This document shows positions 51,754-59,941 of a stretch of DNA of 64,000 nt, piece by piece. How positions within the stretch are numbered: the stretch's first letter is position 1; every line of letters begins with the position of its first letter. This stretch comes from Savagea serpentis (lineage in GTDB: Bacteria > Bacillota > Bacilli > Bacillales_A > Planococcaceae), in the NCBI RefSeq assembly GCF_015351395.1, contig NZ_JADKPV010000001.1, positions 372,001-436,000 of the forward strand, in the 5' to 3' direction. The notes beneath the pieces are model-generated. The model saw nothing but the letters and a program-made list of their open reading frames with translations. It ran no database searches and was not told the DNA's origin. The position numbers were made by a program, and so were the translations under genes.

Positions 51754-51933
51754 GCTACACCTCCTAGTTACTTCTCTAATTATAGATGATTCAATTTGAA
51801 AAAGCTAGAGCAACTAGAGAAATGCAACAGAACTCGAAATTTTGACACAATTCATTGCAGAAAGAAATCGAGATTCCTCTTCAAAGTCGAAAAGCCATCA
51901 TGTATACTACTAGAAGAAGTGAGGAGGATGACA

Positions 51934-52941
51934 ATGGCTCAAAAGGTTTGGCAAGCGATCGATAAAGGAGAGCTAGCGTCAATCTATTTAATCGTCGGGG
52001 AAGAACAGATGACACATGATGAGACGATTCGTCGTATCGAAAAAAAAATGCGCGAAAAGGGCGAACTCGAAAAGTTTACGTATGATTTGGAACAAGTTCC
52101 TGTTGAAGCGGTAGTCGAAGAGGCAGATACCGTTCCTTTTTTTTCGGATTATAAACTCATCATTGCAAAAAATGCAGCGTTTTTAAAAGCTGAACAGAAA
52201 AGTAGGGAAAAAATCGACCATCGTTTAGGCGATTTAGAAAAATGGTTAACACATCCTTCACCGACAGCGATTACGATTTTTACCGCACCGTATGAAAAAG
52301 TGGATAATCGTAAAAAAATTACAAAATTAATGAAAGAAAAAGCGACACTTGTAGAAGCTGAACGATTATCAGCGCAAGATTTAGTCGCTACATTACTTTC
52401 TTATGCGAGCAAAGAAAATGTGCATTTGTCAAAAGAAACAGCAGAATTTTTTGTAGCGCGCGTAGGAGAGAACTTAACATTGTTACATCAAGAGTTGATG
52501 AAATTAGCAACGACAGTAGGAGAAGGCGAAGAGATTACAGAAGAACTCATCCGTCAATTTGTAACGCGTACGCCAGAAATGGATGTCTTTACGTTGACGA
52601 ATGCCTTCGTGCAGCGCAATGTGAGTGAAGCGATTCGCATATACAGAGATTTATTAGCGAACGGAGAAGAGCCGATCATGTTGACGGCGCTCATTGCAGG
52701 GCAAATTCGTCTCATGCTCAATGTTGCGACATTGCAAAGAAAAGGGCTAGAACAGCAAAGTATCGCACAGCAGTTAAAAGTGCATCCGTTCCGTGTGAAG
52801 CTCGTCATGCAAAATCGACAAAAACCGACGGAAGAACAATTATTTCGAGCATTGGATGCCATTGCGACGGTCGATTATCAGTTGAAGACTTCATCGATGA
52901 ACCGCGAACAAATTATTGAACTATTTTTAATGAAAGCATAA
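51934..52941 (+). CDS. holA: DNA polymerase III subunit delta
   Basis: A 335-residue HolA (YqeN), the clamp-loader subunit that opens the beta clamp. The pattern IYLIVGEEQMTHDETIRRI at the N-terminus, the FFSDYKLIIAKNAAFL strand and the C-terminal helical collar domain are typical. The ATG at 51934 follows GAGGAGG; the longer frame upstream is non-coding. TATACT at 51902-51907 is a likely -10. Confidence 0.94.
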   Translation: MAQKVWQAIDKGELASIYLIVGEEQMTHDETIRRIEKKMREKGELEKFTYDLEQVPVEAVVEEADTVPFFSDYKLIIAKNAAFLKAEQKSREKIDHRLGDLEKWLTHPSPTAITIFTAPYEKVDNRKKITKLMKEKATLVEAERLSAQDLVATLLSYASKENVHLSKETAEFFVARVGENLTLLHQELMKLATTVGEGEEITEELIRQFVTRTPEMDVFTLTNAFVQRNVSEAIRIYRDLLANGEEPIMLTALIAGQIRLMLNVATLQRKGLEQQSIAQQLKVHPFRVKLVMQNRQKPTEEQLFRALDAIATVDYQLKTSSMNREQIIELFLMKA

Positions 52942-52983
52942 AAAAAGCAATTTGTGTCGAAAATCGACCAAATTGCTTTTTTA
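52942..52983. terminator. Bidirectional terminator between holA and rpsT
   Basis: AAAAAGCAATTTG pairs with CAAATTGCTTTTT; the inner stem GTCG/CGAC with AAAA loop is the same as in the comEC terminator. Confidence 0.9.
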
Positions 52984-53232
52984 TTATGCTTTTTTCATGA
53001 GACGTGATTTTTGACGAGCTGCAGTGTTTTTATGGATTAAACCTTTAACTGCTGCTTTGTCTAAACGTTTAACAGCGTCTTGTAAAAGAGCTGTAGCGTT
53101 TTCGTCTTTCGCTTCGAGAGCAGTTTCCGCTTTGCGGATTGCTGTACGCATCGCTGCTTTATAGTTTGAGTTTTGAGCGTTCACTTTTTCGCTTTTACGA
53201 ACGCGTTTGATCGCACCTTTAATGTTTGGCAT
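52984..53232 (-). CDS. rpsT: 30S ribosomal protein S20
   Basis: An 82-residue basic S20. The ATG at 53232 gives MPNIKGAIKRVRKSEKVN, the family start, with GGAGGTG upstream. The body is the usual three-helix bundle (AAVKGLIHKNTAARQKSRLMKKA). In B. subtilis gpr and spoIIP follow; here lepA is next, transcribed the other way. Confidence 0.97.
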   Translation of the reverse strand: MPNIKGAIKRVRKSEKVNAQNSNYKAAMRTAIRKAETALEAKDENATALLQDAVKRLDKAAVKGLIHKNTAARQKSRLMKKA

Positions 53233-53276
53233 GAATTTCACCTCCACTTGCTGGATAGAAGAGTCTTCCCTCTTAA

Positions 53277-53305
53277 AACATAATTCGGATATCTCTTTAC
53301 AACAA
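53277..53305 (-). promoter_or_regulatory. Candidate promoter of rpsT
   Basis: Minus strand: TTGTTG (53305-53300), 17-base spacer, TATGTT (53282-53277). Confidence 0.45.
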
Positions 53306-53346
53306 GCATTATTTTAACAAATAAAAAAGGGCTTTGCAATGCTTAA

Positions 53347-53370
53347 GTGTAAAGAAAGTTCTCTTTACGC
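53347..53370. repeat. Inverted repeat in the rpsT-lepA intergenic region
   Basis: GTAAAGA (53349-53355) and TCTTTAC (53362-53368) form a short dyad between the divergent promoters of rpsT and lepA. It could be an operator or be chance. Confidence 0.35.
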
Positions 53371-53405
53371 TAAAAATATATTTTTTCACACGGCTCCACT
53401 CGTTA

Positions 53406-53434
53406 TTGAAGTGTGAAGCGTTCACTGTTATACT
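53406..53434 (+). promoter_or_regulatory. Promoter of lepA
   Basis: TTGAAG (53406-53411) and TATACT (53429-53434) separated by 17 bases, 31 bases upstream of the lepA ATG. Confidence 0.7.
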
Positions 53435-53465
53435 TACTTGTAGCATATTTAGGAGTGAACTGACG

Positions 53466-55289
53466 ATGAACAATAGTGAAAGATTAAATCGCCAAAAAAA
53501 TATTCGAAACTTTTCGATTATCGCCCATATTGACCACGGGAAATCGACATTAGCGGACCGTATTTTAGAAAAGACGGAAACGCTCACGAACCGTGAAATG
53601 AAAACACGGACGCTCGATTCAATGGAATTAGAACAAGAGCGTGGCATTACGATCAAATTGAATGCTGTACAATTATCGTACACGGCAAAAGATGGAGAAG
53701 AATACACTTTCCATTTGATTGATACACCAGGACACGTCGATTTTACATATGAAGTGTCACGAAGTTTAGCTGCGTGTGAAGGAGCCATTCTAGTAGTCGA
53801 CGCGGCGCAAGGAATCGAAGCACAAACGTTGGCGAACGTTTATTTAGCGCTTGATAATGATTTAGAAATTTTGCCCGTCATCAACAAAATTGATTTGCCA
53901 GCCGCTGACCCGGAGCGCGTGAAGCAAGAAGTGGAAGATGTCATCGGACTTGACGCATCGGAAGCGGTTCTTGCATCAGCGAAAGCAGGCATCGGAATTG
54001 AAGAAATTTTAGAACAAGTTGTTGAAAAGGTTCCGGCCCCACAAGGCGACCCTGCCGCACCGTTAAAAGGATTAATTTTCGACTCTCATTATGACCCGTA
54101 TAAAGGGGTTATCGTATATTTACGAATCATCGACGGAACGGTAAAACCAGGAGATAAAATCCGCATGATGGCGACAGGCAAAGAGTTCGAAGTCGTTGAA
54201 ACGGGAGTCTTCACACCGCATGCGACAAATCGCGATGAATTGACAGTAGGAGACGTCGGATATTTATCGGCGGCGATCAAAAATGTCGGAGATACACAAG
54301 TCGGGGATACTGTCACACATGTTGAAAACCCGACAGAAGAACCGCTAGACGGATACCGTCGTATGAATCCGATGGTCTTCTGTGGACTATATCCGATCGA
54401 TACGTCAAAATATGTCGATTTGCGTGAAGCGCTAGAAAAATTAGAGTTAAACGACTCAGCATTAGAATATGAAGCAGAAACGTCACAAGCGCTCGGTTTC
54501 GGATATCGCTGTGGATTTTTAGGTTTGCTCCATATGGAAATTATTCAAGAGCGTATTGAGCGTGAATTCGGCATCGACCTCATTACGACAGCACCATCTG
54601 TTATTTACAATGTTGTCACAACAGACGGCGAACAATTGAAAGTCGATAACCCATCATTCATGCCAGAACAACAAAAAGTAGACTATGTGGAAGAGCCTTA
54701 TGTGAAAGCATCGATCATGGTTCCAGAAACGTATGTCGGCGCTGTAATGGAACTTTGCCAACAAAAACGCGGAAACTTCATGACGATGGATTATTTAGAC
54801 GCAACACGTGTCAACGTTATTTATGAATTACCGCTCGCAGAAATTGTTTACGACTTCTTCGATCAATTGAAATCACAAACGAAAGGGTATGCATCGTTAG
54901 ACTATGAAATGATCGGATACAAACCTTCTAAACTTGTGAAGATGGATATTTTATTAAACGGGGAAAAAGTCGACGCATTGAGCTTCATCGTACACCGTGA
55001 CTTCAGCTACGAGCGCGGAAAAGCAATCGTTGAAAAATTGCGCGAACTCATCCCACGTCAACAATTCGAAGTGCCTGTCCAAGCAGCAATCGGACAAAAA
55101 ATCGTCGCACGCTCGACGATCAAATCCCTCGGTAAAAACGTCTTAGCAAAATGTTACGGTGGTGACATTTCACGTAAGCGTAAATTGTTAGAAAAACAAA
55201 AAGAAGGTAAGAAACGAATGAAACAAGTCGGTTCTGTCGAAATTCCTCAAGAAGCGTTCATGGCTGTCTTGAAAATGGACGAAGATTAA
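53466..55289 (+). CDS. lepA: Elongation factor 4 (LepA)
   Basis: A 607-residue translational GTPase linked to ribosome back-translocation and 30S biogenesis. P-loop A20-HIDHGKS-T28, switch [12 protein letters not shown]; domains II-V and the LepA C-terminal domain ([39 protein letters not shown]) are all intact. The ATG at 53466 is behind AGGAG; the longer open frame upstream runs through the promoter and is not coding. Confidence 0.97.
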   Translation: MNNSERLNRQKNIRNFSIIAHIDHGKSTLADRILEKTETLTNREMKTRTLDSMELEQERGITIKLNAVQLSYTAKDGEEYTFHLIDTPGHVDFTYEVSRSLAACEGAILVVDAAQGIEAQTLANVYLALDNDLEILPVINKIDLPAADPERVKQEVEDVIGLDASEAVLASAKAGIGIEEILEQVVEKVPAPQGDPAAPLKGLIFDSHYDPYKGVIVYLRIIDGTVKPGDKIRMMATGKEFEVVETGVFTPHATNRDELTVGDVGYLSAAIKNVGDTQVGDTVTHVENPTEEPLDGYRRMNPMVFCGLYPIDTSKYVDLREALEKLELNDSALEYEAETSQALGFGYRCGFLGLLHMEIIQERIEREFGIDLITTAPSVIYNVVTTDGEQLKVDNPSFMPEQQKVDYVEEPYVKASIMVPETYVGAVMELCQQKRGNFMTMDYLDATRVNVIYELPLAEIVYDFFDQLKSQTKGYASLDYEMIGYKPSKLVKMDILLNGEKVDALSFIVHRDFSYERGKAIVEKLRELIPRQQFEVPVQAAIGQKIVARSTIKSLGKNVLAKCYGGDISRKRKLLEKQKEGKKRMKQVGSVEIPQEAFMAVLKMDED

Positions 55290-55298
55290 ATCGATGTT

Positions 55299-55329
55299 CC
55301 CCTCCGCCTATTGCGTGAGGGGATTTTTT
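55299..55329 (+). terminator. Terminator after lepA
   Basis: CCCCTCCGC pairs with GCGTGAGGGG, followed by a T run. Confidence 0.88.
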
Positions 55330-55424
55330 GTTTGAATTTGTTCTCTCTAGAAAGACATTTGTTTTATTTTTAAATAAAAACGCTTTAATATCAATGTTTC
55401 TTGTGTTTTACAGAAAGACTACTC

Positions 55425-55453
55425 TTGACAAAGTATTCAAACTATTTTAAGAT
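55425..55453 (+). promoter_or_regulatory. Promoter of the SAM-riboswitch transcript
   Basis: TTGACA (55425-55430) and TAAGAT (55448-55453) with 17-base spacing. Confidence 0.75.
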
Positions 55454-55471
55454 GTAATCAATCAAATAAAA

Positions 55472-55633
55472 TTCCTTATCAAGAGCAGGGGAGGAACTGG
55501 TCCTATGATCCTGCGGCAACCACCTATGAAAGGGAACGGTGCTAATTCCAGCAAGCTTAGCTTGAAAGATGAGGAAGAGTGCGCTGAAATACAATCAACC
55601 TCTCTTCCTACAACGGAAAGAGAGGTTTTTACT
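55472..55633 (+). promoter_or_regulatory. SAM-I (S-box) riboswitch with terminator
   Basis: All conserved S-box blocks are present in order: CTTATCAAGAG (P1 5' side, about 55474), GCGGCAACC (about 55513), GGTGCTAATTCC-GC (from about 55539) and GAAAGATGAG (about 55565). A terminator follows, CCTCTCTT (about 55600) against AAGAGAGG (about 55617) plus Ts. With SAM bound, transcription should stop; when SAM is scarce, the small gene downstream is made. The 3' terminator arm also contains the gene's probable ribosome binding site, so translation may be masked as well. It fills most of the 344-base gap after lepA. Confidence 0.95.
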
Positions 55634-55882
55634 ATGACGACATATGTAGAACAACGAGAGATTGAGACACGAGTAGAAGAAATAGCAGAGCAGGTGGAAC
55701 TTATTAAAATTTATTTCGGGGCCTTTCGCACGGATATTTTATACGGTGACCATGCAAGTGCGTTTTGGAAAGCGTGGCAAACGCAAAAAGACGAATGGTT
55801 AGAAGTAGAATTGGAAGACGGTCAAATTCATTATTACAAGCGCTCGACCATTCAACGTGTCGATTGTTTCGGAGCTAAGTAG
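55634..55882 (+). CDS. Small orphan protein under SAM-riboswitch control
   Basis: An 82-residue soluble acidic protein. The ATG at 55634 lies 8 bases after GAGAGG; the longer frame upstream passes through the riboswitch and is not coding. An N-terminal helix (about 5-28, REIETRVEEIAEQVELIKIYF) is followed by a Trp-rich segment (AFWKAWQTQKDEW) and a C-terminal beta-like part (LEVELEDGQIHYYKRSTIQRVDCFG) that looks like a small barrel. No known methionine or SAM enzyme or transporter domain is visible and I recognise no family. Regulation implies a role when SAM or methionine is short. It is the only gene of the unit; the next gene is on the other strand and overlaps its end by 8 bases. Confidence 0.85.
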   Translation: MTTYVEQREIETRVEEIAEQVELIKIYFGAFRTDILYGDHASAFWKAWQTQKDEWLEVELEDGQIHYYKRSTIQRVDCFGAK

Positions 55883-56288
55883 AGACAAGCACATAAAGCC
55901 GACGTTCATCTTTTTTATAAAGTGCGATGAAATGTTCATACCGGTCGTGCTGCAAATGCTCATACACATCACCTATTTCCGCTTCAATCGTAAAGAACGT
56001 AGGAATTTGTTTTAAGACGGCATCGATATGAAAGTTTGCATCTGTCACCCCTTCCGCGTCCAGTGTAGAAAATAAAGACGGAAACGAAACATCTTCGTCA
56101 TACGAGTAGACAGCGATTATTTGAAATGGTGATTTCTCAAGATGAACAATTTGCTCAGACGTAAAGTTTTTTGGTAAATGGACATTGAAGCGTTTTTCGT
56201 ATTCGGGAAATGGAGAGCGCGTCGTATTGAAATAAAAGATGAAGCCAATCAATGTTAAAACCGTAAGTAACGTGATACTTCTTTTCAA
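55875..56288 (-). CDS. Membrane-anchored protein of unknown function
   Basis: A 137-residue protein. The TTG at 56288 is chosen because AAAGGTG is 8 bases upstream and because it puts a basic tip and a single membrane helix (about 2-20, KRSITLLTVLTLIGFIFYF) at the N-terminus; the longer frame upstream overlaps the divergent gene. The remaining ~115 residues would be outside the cell and have no cysteine. No family recognised. Its stop overlaps the end of the S-box gene by 8 bases; it is divergent from the lipoprotein gene, from which it is separated by 112 bases. Confidence 0.65.
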   Translation of the reverse strand: MKRSITLLTVLTLIGFIFYFNTTRSPFPEYEKRFNVHLPKNFTSEQIVHLEKSPFQIIAVYSYDEDVSFPSLFSTLDAEGVTDANFHIDAVLKQIPTFFTIEAEIGDVYEHLQHDRYEHFIALYKKDERRLYVLVST

Positions 56289-56400
56289 AGAATGCACACC
56301 TTTCAAATGTAGTTGTTCGTTAAGTTGTGAACTGAAATTCGTATATTTTTCACATTTTTCCTTTAAGATTCGTGTAATTGAACAATATTGGAGGAGTTGG

Positions 56401-56922
56401 ATGAGAAAACGATTATTCGTGCTCTGTTTTGTAGCACTGTTGACATTAGTAGGCTGTTCAAATGAATCGGCTTCAGAAGAAAGTGTAGACGTCGAACCAA
56501 TTACGTCGATTGAGCAATACAATCGCATGACTGAACAACAACTCGTCGATGCATTAGGAGAACCGTTACAGAAAGAAGAGGTCGTTTGGACGACACCTTC
56601 GAACGGTCAACAAATTACATTGCATCAATGGCATTATGAAGTAGATACAATTCCAGCTACTTTTTTCATCGTCGACCATGAAGTCGTTCGTTTAAACTAT
56701 TATATCGCACAATGGGACGAAACGTTACAAGCGAATGATGCGGAGCAACTCATGGCATATTTATCACTTGAACCAGAAGGAGAAGCATATCGCATTCGTG
56801 TCGATAACGAAAAAAATATGCAAATTGCATGGCCTAAACCAACGATTGACGAAGTTTATGCGAAACATCAACGGGGCGATATTCAAGAGATTCGAATTAC
56901 GTATGATATGACACCGTTTTAA
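56401..56922 (+). CDS. Putative lipoprotein
   Basis: A 173-residue protein with a lipoprotein signal peptide: basic MRKR, hydrophobic core, lipobox L16-V17-G18-C19, then an acidic serine-rich linker. The first half of the mature part (YNRMTEQQLVDALGEPLQKEEVVW...WHYEV) resembles, in pattern only, SmpA/BamE-like folds that start 'hxxLGxP'. GGAGGAG precedes the ATG. Function unknown; envelope location is well supported. Confidence 0.8.
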   Translation: MRKRLFVLCFVALLTLVGCSNESASEESVDVEPITSIEQYNRMTEQQLVDALGEPLQKEEVVWTTPSNGQQITLHQWHYEVDTIPATFFIVDHEVVRLNYYIAQWDETLQANDAEQLMAYLSLEPEGEAYRIRVDNEKNMQIAWPKPTIDEVYAKHQRGDIQEIRITYDMTPF

Positions 56923-56970
56923 TTTGTACAAATATAAAAAATCGACTACAATGAAAGAACGAAATGTGAA

Positions 56971-56998
56971 AAGAGGGCGTATCCTGCCCTCTTTTTTT
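56971..56998 (+). terminator. Terminator between the lipoprotein gene and hemW
   Basis: AAGAGGGC pairs with GCCCTCTT followed by Ts. Confidence 0.88.
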
Positions 56999-57019
56999 GC
57001 ATGGATTGGAGGGATTGAC

Positions 57020-58150
57020 ATGAGAGGATTGTATATTCATATCCCATTTTGTCATCAAATTTGTTTTTATTGTGATTTTAATAAAGTATTTTATGCAAAC
57101 CAACCGGTCGATGCATATATTGAAGCGCTCGGTATGGAATTACAACAATATGCCAAGTATACCGATGAATTAGAAACAGTATTTATCGGAGGAGGAACGC
57201 CTACTGCTTTAACGGTTGAACAATTGGACCGGCTACTCACATTGATTGAGCGTGTCGTCGATCCAAATACGTTGCGCGAGTATACGATTGAAGCGAACCC
57301 GGATGAATTGACGCGCGAAAAATTACAACTATTATACGCGCGTGGGGTTCGTCGTTTAAGTATCGGTGTGCAAAGCTTCAACGACGAATTATTAAAAAAA
57401 ATCGGACGTACCCATAGCGCGCATCACGTGGAAGAAGTGATTCAAACAGCGCGCAACGTCGGATTTGAAAATATAAGCATCGATTTAATTTATGCGCTAC
57501 CCGAACAGACGATGGACGATTGGAAAGAAACGGTTCGGCATGCCCTCGCTTTGGATCTCCCACATTACTCAGCATACAGTTTAATCATTGAACCGAAGAC
57601 GCGTTTTTACAATTTAAAAAATAATAATCAATTAAAACTTGTCGATGCTTCGGTAGAAGGGGATATGTTTACGTATGTCATGGAACAAATGGAGCATGCA
57701 GGACGTATACAGTATGAAGTAAGTAATTTTGCGTATCCTGGAGCAGAATCCATTCATAATTTAATTTATTGGGAAAATGACGAGTATGGTGGAGTCGGAG
57801 CTGGTGCGCATGGTTATATCGATGGAGAACGTTATTCGAACATTGGGCCACTCACTCATTATTTAAAAGCGGTCGAAGCGGGAGAACGTCCTGTGAAAGA
57901 TACGCATCGTGTTACATTACAAGAACGGATGGAGGAAGAAATGTTTCTAGGCTTGCGCATGAGAAAAGGTGTATCTTCTTCGCACTTTGAAAAAAAGTTT
58001 GGACAGTCTTTACAAAATATTTACGGTTCTGTGCTCACCCGATTAATAGAAGATGGGTATCTCACATATGAAGAGGAGCATTATCGATTGACGACAAAGG
58101 GTTTATATAATGGAAATGACGTATTTGAGCAATTTTTGCTTACGGAATGA
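57020..58150 (+). CDS. hemW: Radical SAM protein HemW (heme chaperone, formerly HemN)
   Basis: A 376-residue HemW. The iron-sulfur cysteines are C11, C15 and C18 (CHQICFYCDF); GGGTPT (GGGTPTAL), and the HemN C-terminal domain follow. True coproporphyrinogen oxidase HemN has a further conserved cysteine after the cluster (CxxCxC type) that is not seen here (FYCDF), which favours the heme-delivery protein HemW. The ATG at 57020 follows GGAGGGA. It precedes hrcA as in B. subtilis. Confidence 0.93.
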   Translation: MRGLYIHIPFCHQICFYCDFNKVFYANQPVDAYIEALGMELQQYAKYTDELETVFIGGGTPTALTVEQLDRLLTLIERVVDPNTLREYTIEANPDELTREKLQLLYARGVRRLSIGVQSFNDELLKKIGRTHSAHHVEEVIQTARNVGFENISIDLIYALPEQTMDDWKETVRHALALDLPHYSAYSLIIEPKTRFYNLKNNNQLKLVDASVEGDMFTYVMEQMEHAGRIQYEVSNFAYPGAESIHNLIYWENDEYGGVGAGAHGYIDGERYSNIGPLTHYLKAVEAGERPVKDTHRVTLQERMEEEMFLGLRMRKGVSSSHFEKKFGQSLQNIYGSVLTRLIEDGYLTYEEEHYRLTTKGLYNGNDVFEQFLLTE

Positions 58151-58159
58151 GCCTAATCA

Positions 58160-58188
58160 TTGACAGTTATAAAGAGATTTGATAAATT
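58160..58188 (+). promoter_or_regulatory. Promoter of the hrcA-dnaK operon
   Basis: TTGACA (58160-58165) and TAAATT (58183-58188) at 17 bases, immediately upstream of the CIRCE element. Confidence 0.75.
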
Positions 58189-58198
58189 AGAATCAGTG

Positions 58199-58225
58199 TT
58201 AGCACTCTAATGAATCGAGTGCTAA
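58199..58225. promoter_or_regulatory. CIRCE operator (HrcA binding site)
   Basis: TTAGCACTC, nine bases, GAGTGCTAA: an exact match to the CIRCE consensus, placed just after the -10 box. HrcA with GroE help represses here; heat relieves it. Confidence 0.97.
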
Positions 58226-58240
58226 AGGGAGTGATGAGCA

Positions 58241-59287
58241 ATGTTGACAAATCGACAATTGTTAATTTTACAACTGACGGTGAATGATTTTATTGAATCA
58301 GCTCAACCTGTAGGCTCAAGGCAATTATCCAAAAAGCCAGAAGCTCCATTTAGTCCTGCGACCATTCGCAATGAAATGGCTGACTTAGAGGAATTGGGAT
58401 TTTTAGAGAAGACACATACGTCATCTGGAAGAATTCCATCTGAAAAAGGATATCGTTATTATGTCGATCACTTGTTGAAGCCAGTAAAGCTCAACCAAGA
58501 AGATCAGCATTACGTGCGTTCCGTCTTTGAAGAGACGTTTAATGAATCGGAAGAATTAATTCGAAAATCAGCGACAATTTTGTCTGAACTGACGAATTAC
58601 ACTTCAGTTTTACTCGGACCAGACACTTCCGCACATACGATTAAGCAATTTGCGATTGTGCCTCTAAATGAGAGCAAAGCAGTAGCGATTATCGTAACGG
58701 ATACTGGACAAGTGGAAAATCGTCTTTTTGACGTGCCGGTTCATTTGCATGTGAACGATATCGAAAAGATGGTCAATATATTAAATGACCGTCTCATCGG
58801 TACTCCGTTAAGTCAATTGCAAGCGAAACTCGCAACAGAAGTGTACACTTTACTTCGTGAGCATATTCAAGAGGCTGATTCACTATTTCGCTCATTGAAC
58901 CAGGCGATGGCAATCGAGCAAGAAGAACGATTGTTTTTCGCAGGTAAGATGAACATGATGAAACAACCTGAATTTCATGATTTAAACAAAGTGGAACTAC
59001 TATTCAATTTAATGGATCAAAAAACACCAGCAGGAATTTTCTTTGATGATAAAGTGAATTTACCTGGAGTGCAAGTACGCATCGGTTCTGAGAACGTGCA
59101 TGATGCCATGGAAGATTGCAGCTTAATTAGCGCGACATATGGAATTGGCGAATCATTCGCAGGCTCGATTGCAATTATCGGTCCAAAAAGAATGGATTAC
59201 GGACGAGTCATTTCTGTATTAGATGCTATGAGTTTGTATTTATCCAAGCGCTTGACCGAATTTGAACCGAATCGAAAAGAGTCGTAA
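58241..59287 (+). CDS. hrcA: Heat-inducible transcription repressor HrcA
   Basis: A 348-residue HrcA: N-terminal winged helix (MLTNRQLLILQLTVNDFIESAQPVGS... SPATIRNEMADLEELGFLEK), then GAF-like and insertion domains, ending GPKRMDYGRVISVLDAM. It controls its own operon through the CIRCE 16 bases upstream. Confidence 0.97.
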   Translation: MLTNRQLLILQLTVNDFIESAQPVGSRQLSKKPEAPFSPATIRNEMADLEELGFLEKTHTSSGRIPSEKGYRYYVDHLLKPVKLNQEDQHYVRSVFEETFNESEELIRKSATILSELTNYTSVLLGPDTSAHTIKQFAIVPLNESKAVAIIVTDTGQVENRLFDVPVHLHVNDIEKMVNILNDRLIGTPLSQLQAKLATEVYTLLREHIQEADSLFRSLNQAMAIEQEERLFFAGKMNMMKQPEFHDLNKVELLFNLMDQKTPAGIFFDDKVNLPGVQVRIGSENVHDAMEDCSLISATYGIGESFAGSIAIIGPKRMDYGRVISVLDAMSLYLSKRLTEFEPNRKES

Positions 59288-59300
59288 GGAGGAGAATGGC

Positions 59301-59897
59301 GTGCCAGAAAAAGAACAAGAGCAAACGCTCGAAGGAGTAACGGCAGAACAAGAAGAAACTTGTGAAGTGGAGCAAGACGAAGCATTAGAAAAGTCTCAAG
59401 AAGATGAAGAATTAGTAGAATCTCAAACAGATGAAGAAGTTGAAGAAGTGGATGAAGTAGCCGCTCTTGAACAACAACTTGCAGAAGAACAAAATAAATA
59501 TTTGCGTTTGCTTGCAGACTTCGATAATTACCGACGTCGCCAAACACAAGAGGCTGACAATATGCGTAAATATCGCGCACAATCAGTTATTTCAGATTTA
59601 TTAGCCGTTATTGATAACTTAGAACGTGCATTGGCAACAACGGTTGAATCGCAAGATGCTATCGCTTTAAAAGAAGGGGTAGAAATGGTTCAACGTACGT
59701 TGATGGAGGCTCTCGCCAAAGAAGGGCTTGAAGTGATTGAAGCGTTGGATCAACCATTCGATCCGAACGTGCATCAAGCAGTGATGACAGGCTCAGATAG
59801 TGAAAAAGAGTCAGGGATTGTCTTACAAGAGCTTCAAAAAGGGTATATGTTAAACGGTCGCGTCATTCGACCAGCAATGGTACAAGTGAACGAATAA
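59301..59897 (+). CDS. grpE: Nucleotide exchange factor GrpE
   Basis: A 198-residue GrpE for DnaK. A long acidic disordered N-terminus (about 1-70) precedes the coiled coil (EQQLAEEQNKYLRLLADFDNYRRRQ) and the C-terminal beta domain (PFDPNVHQAVM...GYMLNGRVIRPAMVQV). The GTG at 59301 follows GGAGGAG; the frame upstream overlaps hrcA. Confidence 0.95.
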   Translation: MPEKEQEQTLEGVTAEQEETCEVEQDEALEKSQEDEELVESQTDEEVEEVDEVAALEQQLAEEQNKYLRLLADFDNYRRRQTQEADNMRKYRAQSVISDLLAVIDNLERALATTVESQDAIALKEGVEMVQRTLMEALAKEGLEVIEALDQPFDPNVHQAVMTGSDSEKESGIVLQELQKGYMLNGRVIRPAMVQVNE

Positions 59898-59941
59898 ATA
59901 GAGCGTTTAAATAACGAAAAACATTTAGGAGGAATTTTATT

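Noticed and set aside
53334-53465. 44-residue upstream extension of lepA
   Set aside because: It covers the promoter and intergenic dyad, and the residues do not belong to LepA.
55505-55633. N-terminal extension of the S-box gene (43 extra residues)
   Set aside because: It reads through the conserved riboswitch blocks and the terminator; the ATG at 55634 has the ribosome binding site.
56289-56528. N-terminal 80 residues of the minus-strand frame upstream of 56288
   Set aside because: This part overlaps the divergent lipoprotein gene and the intergenic region; a TTG with a ribosome binding site and membrane helix marks the real start.
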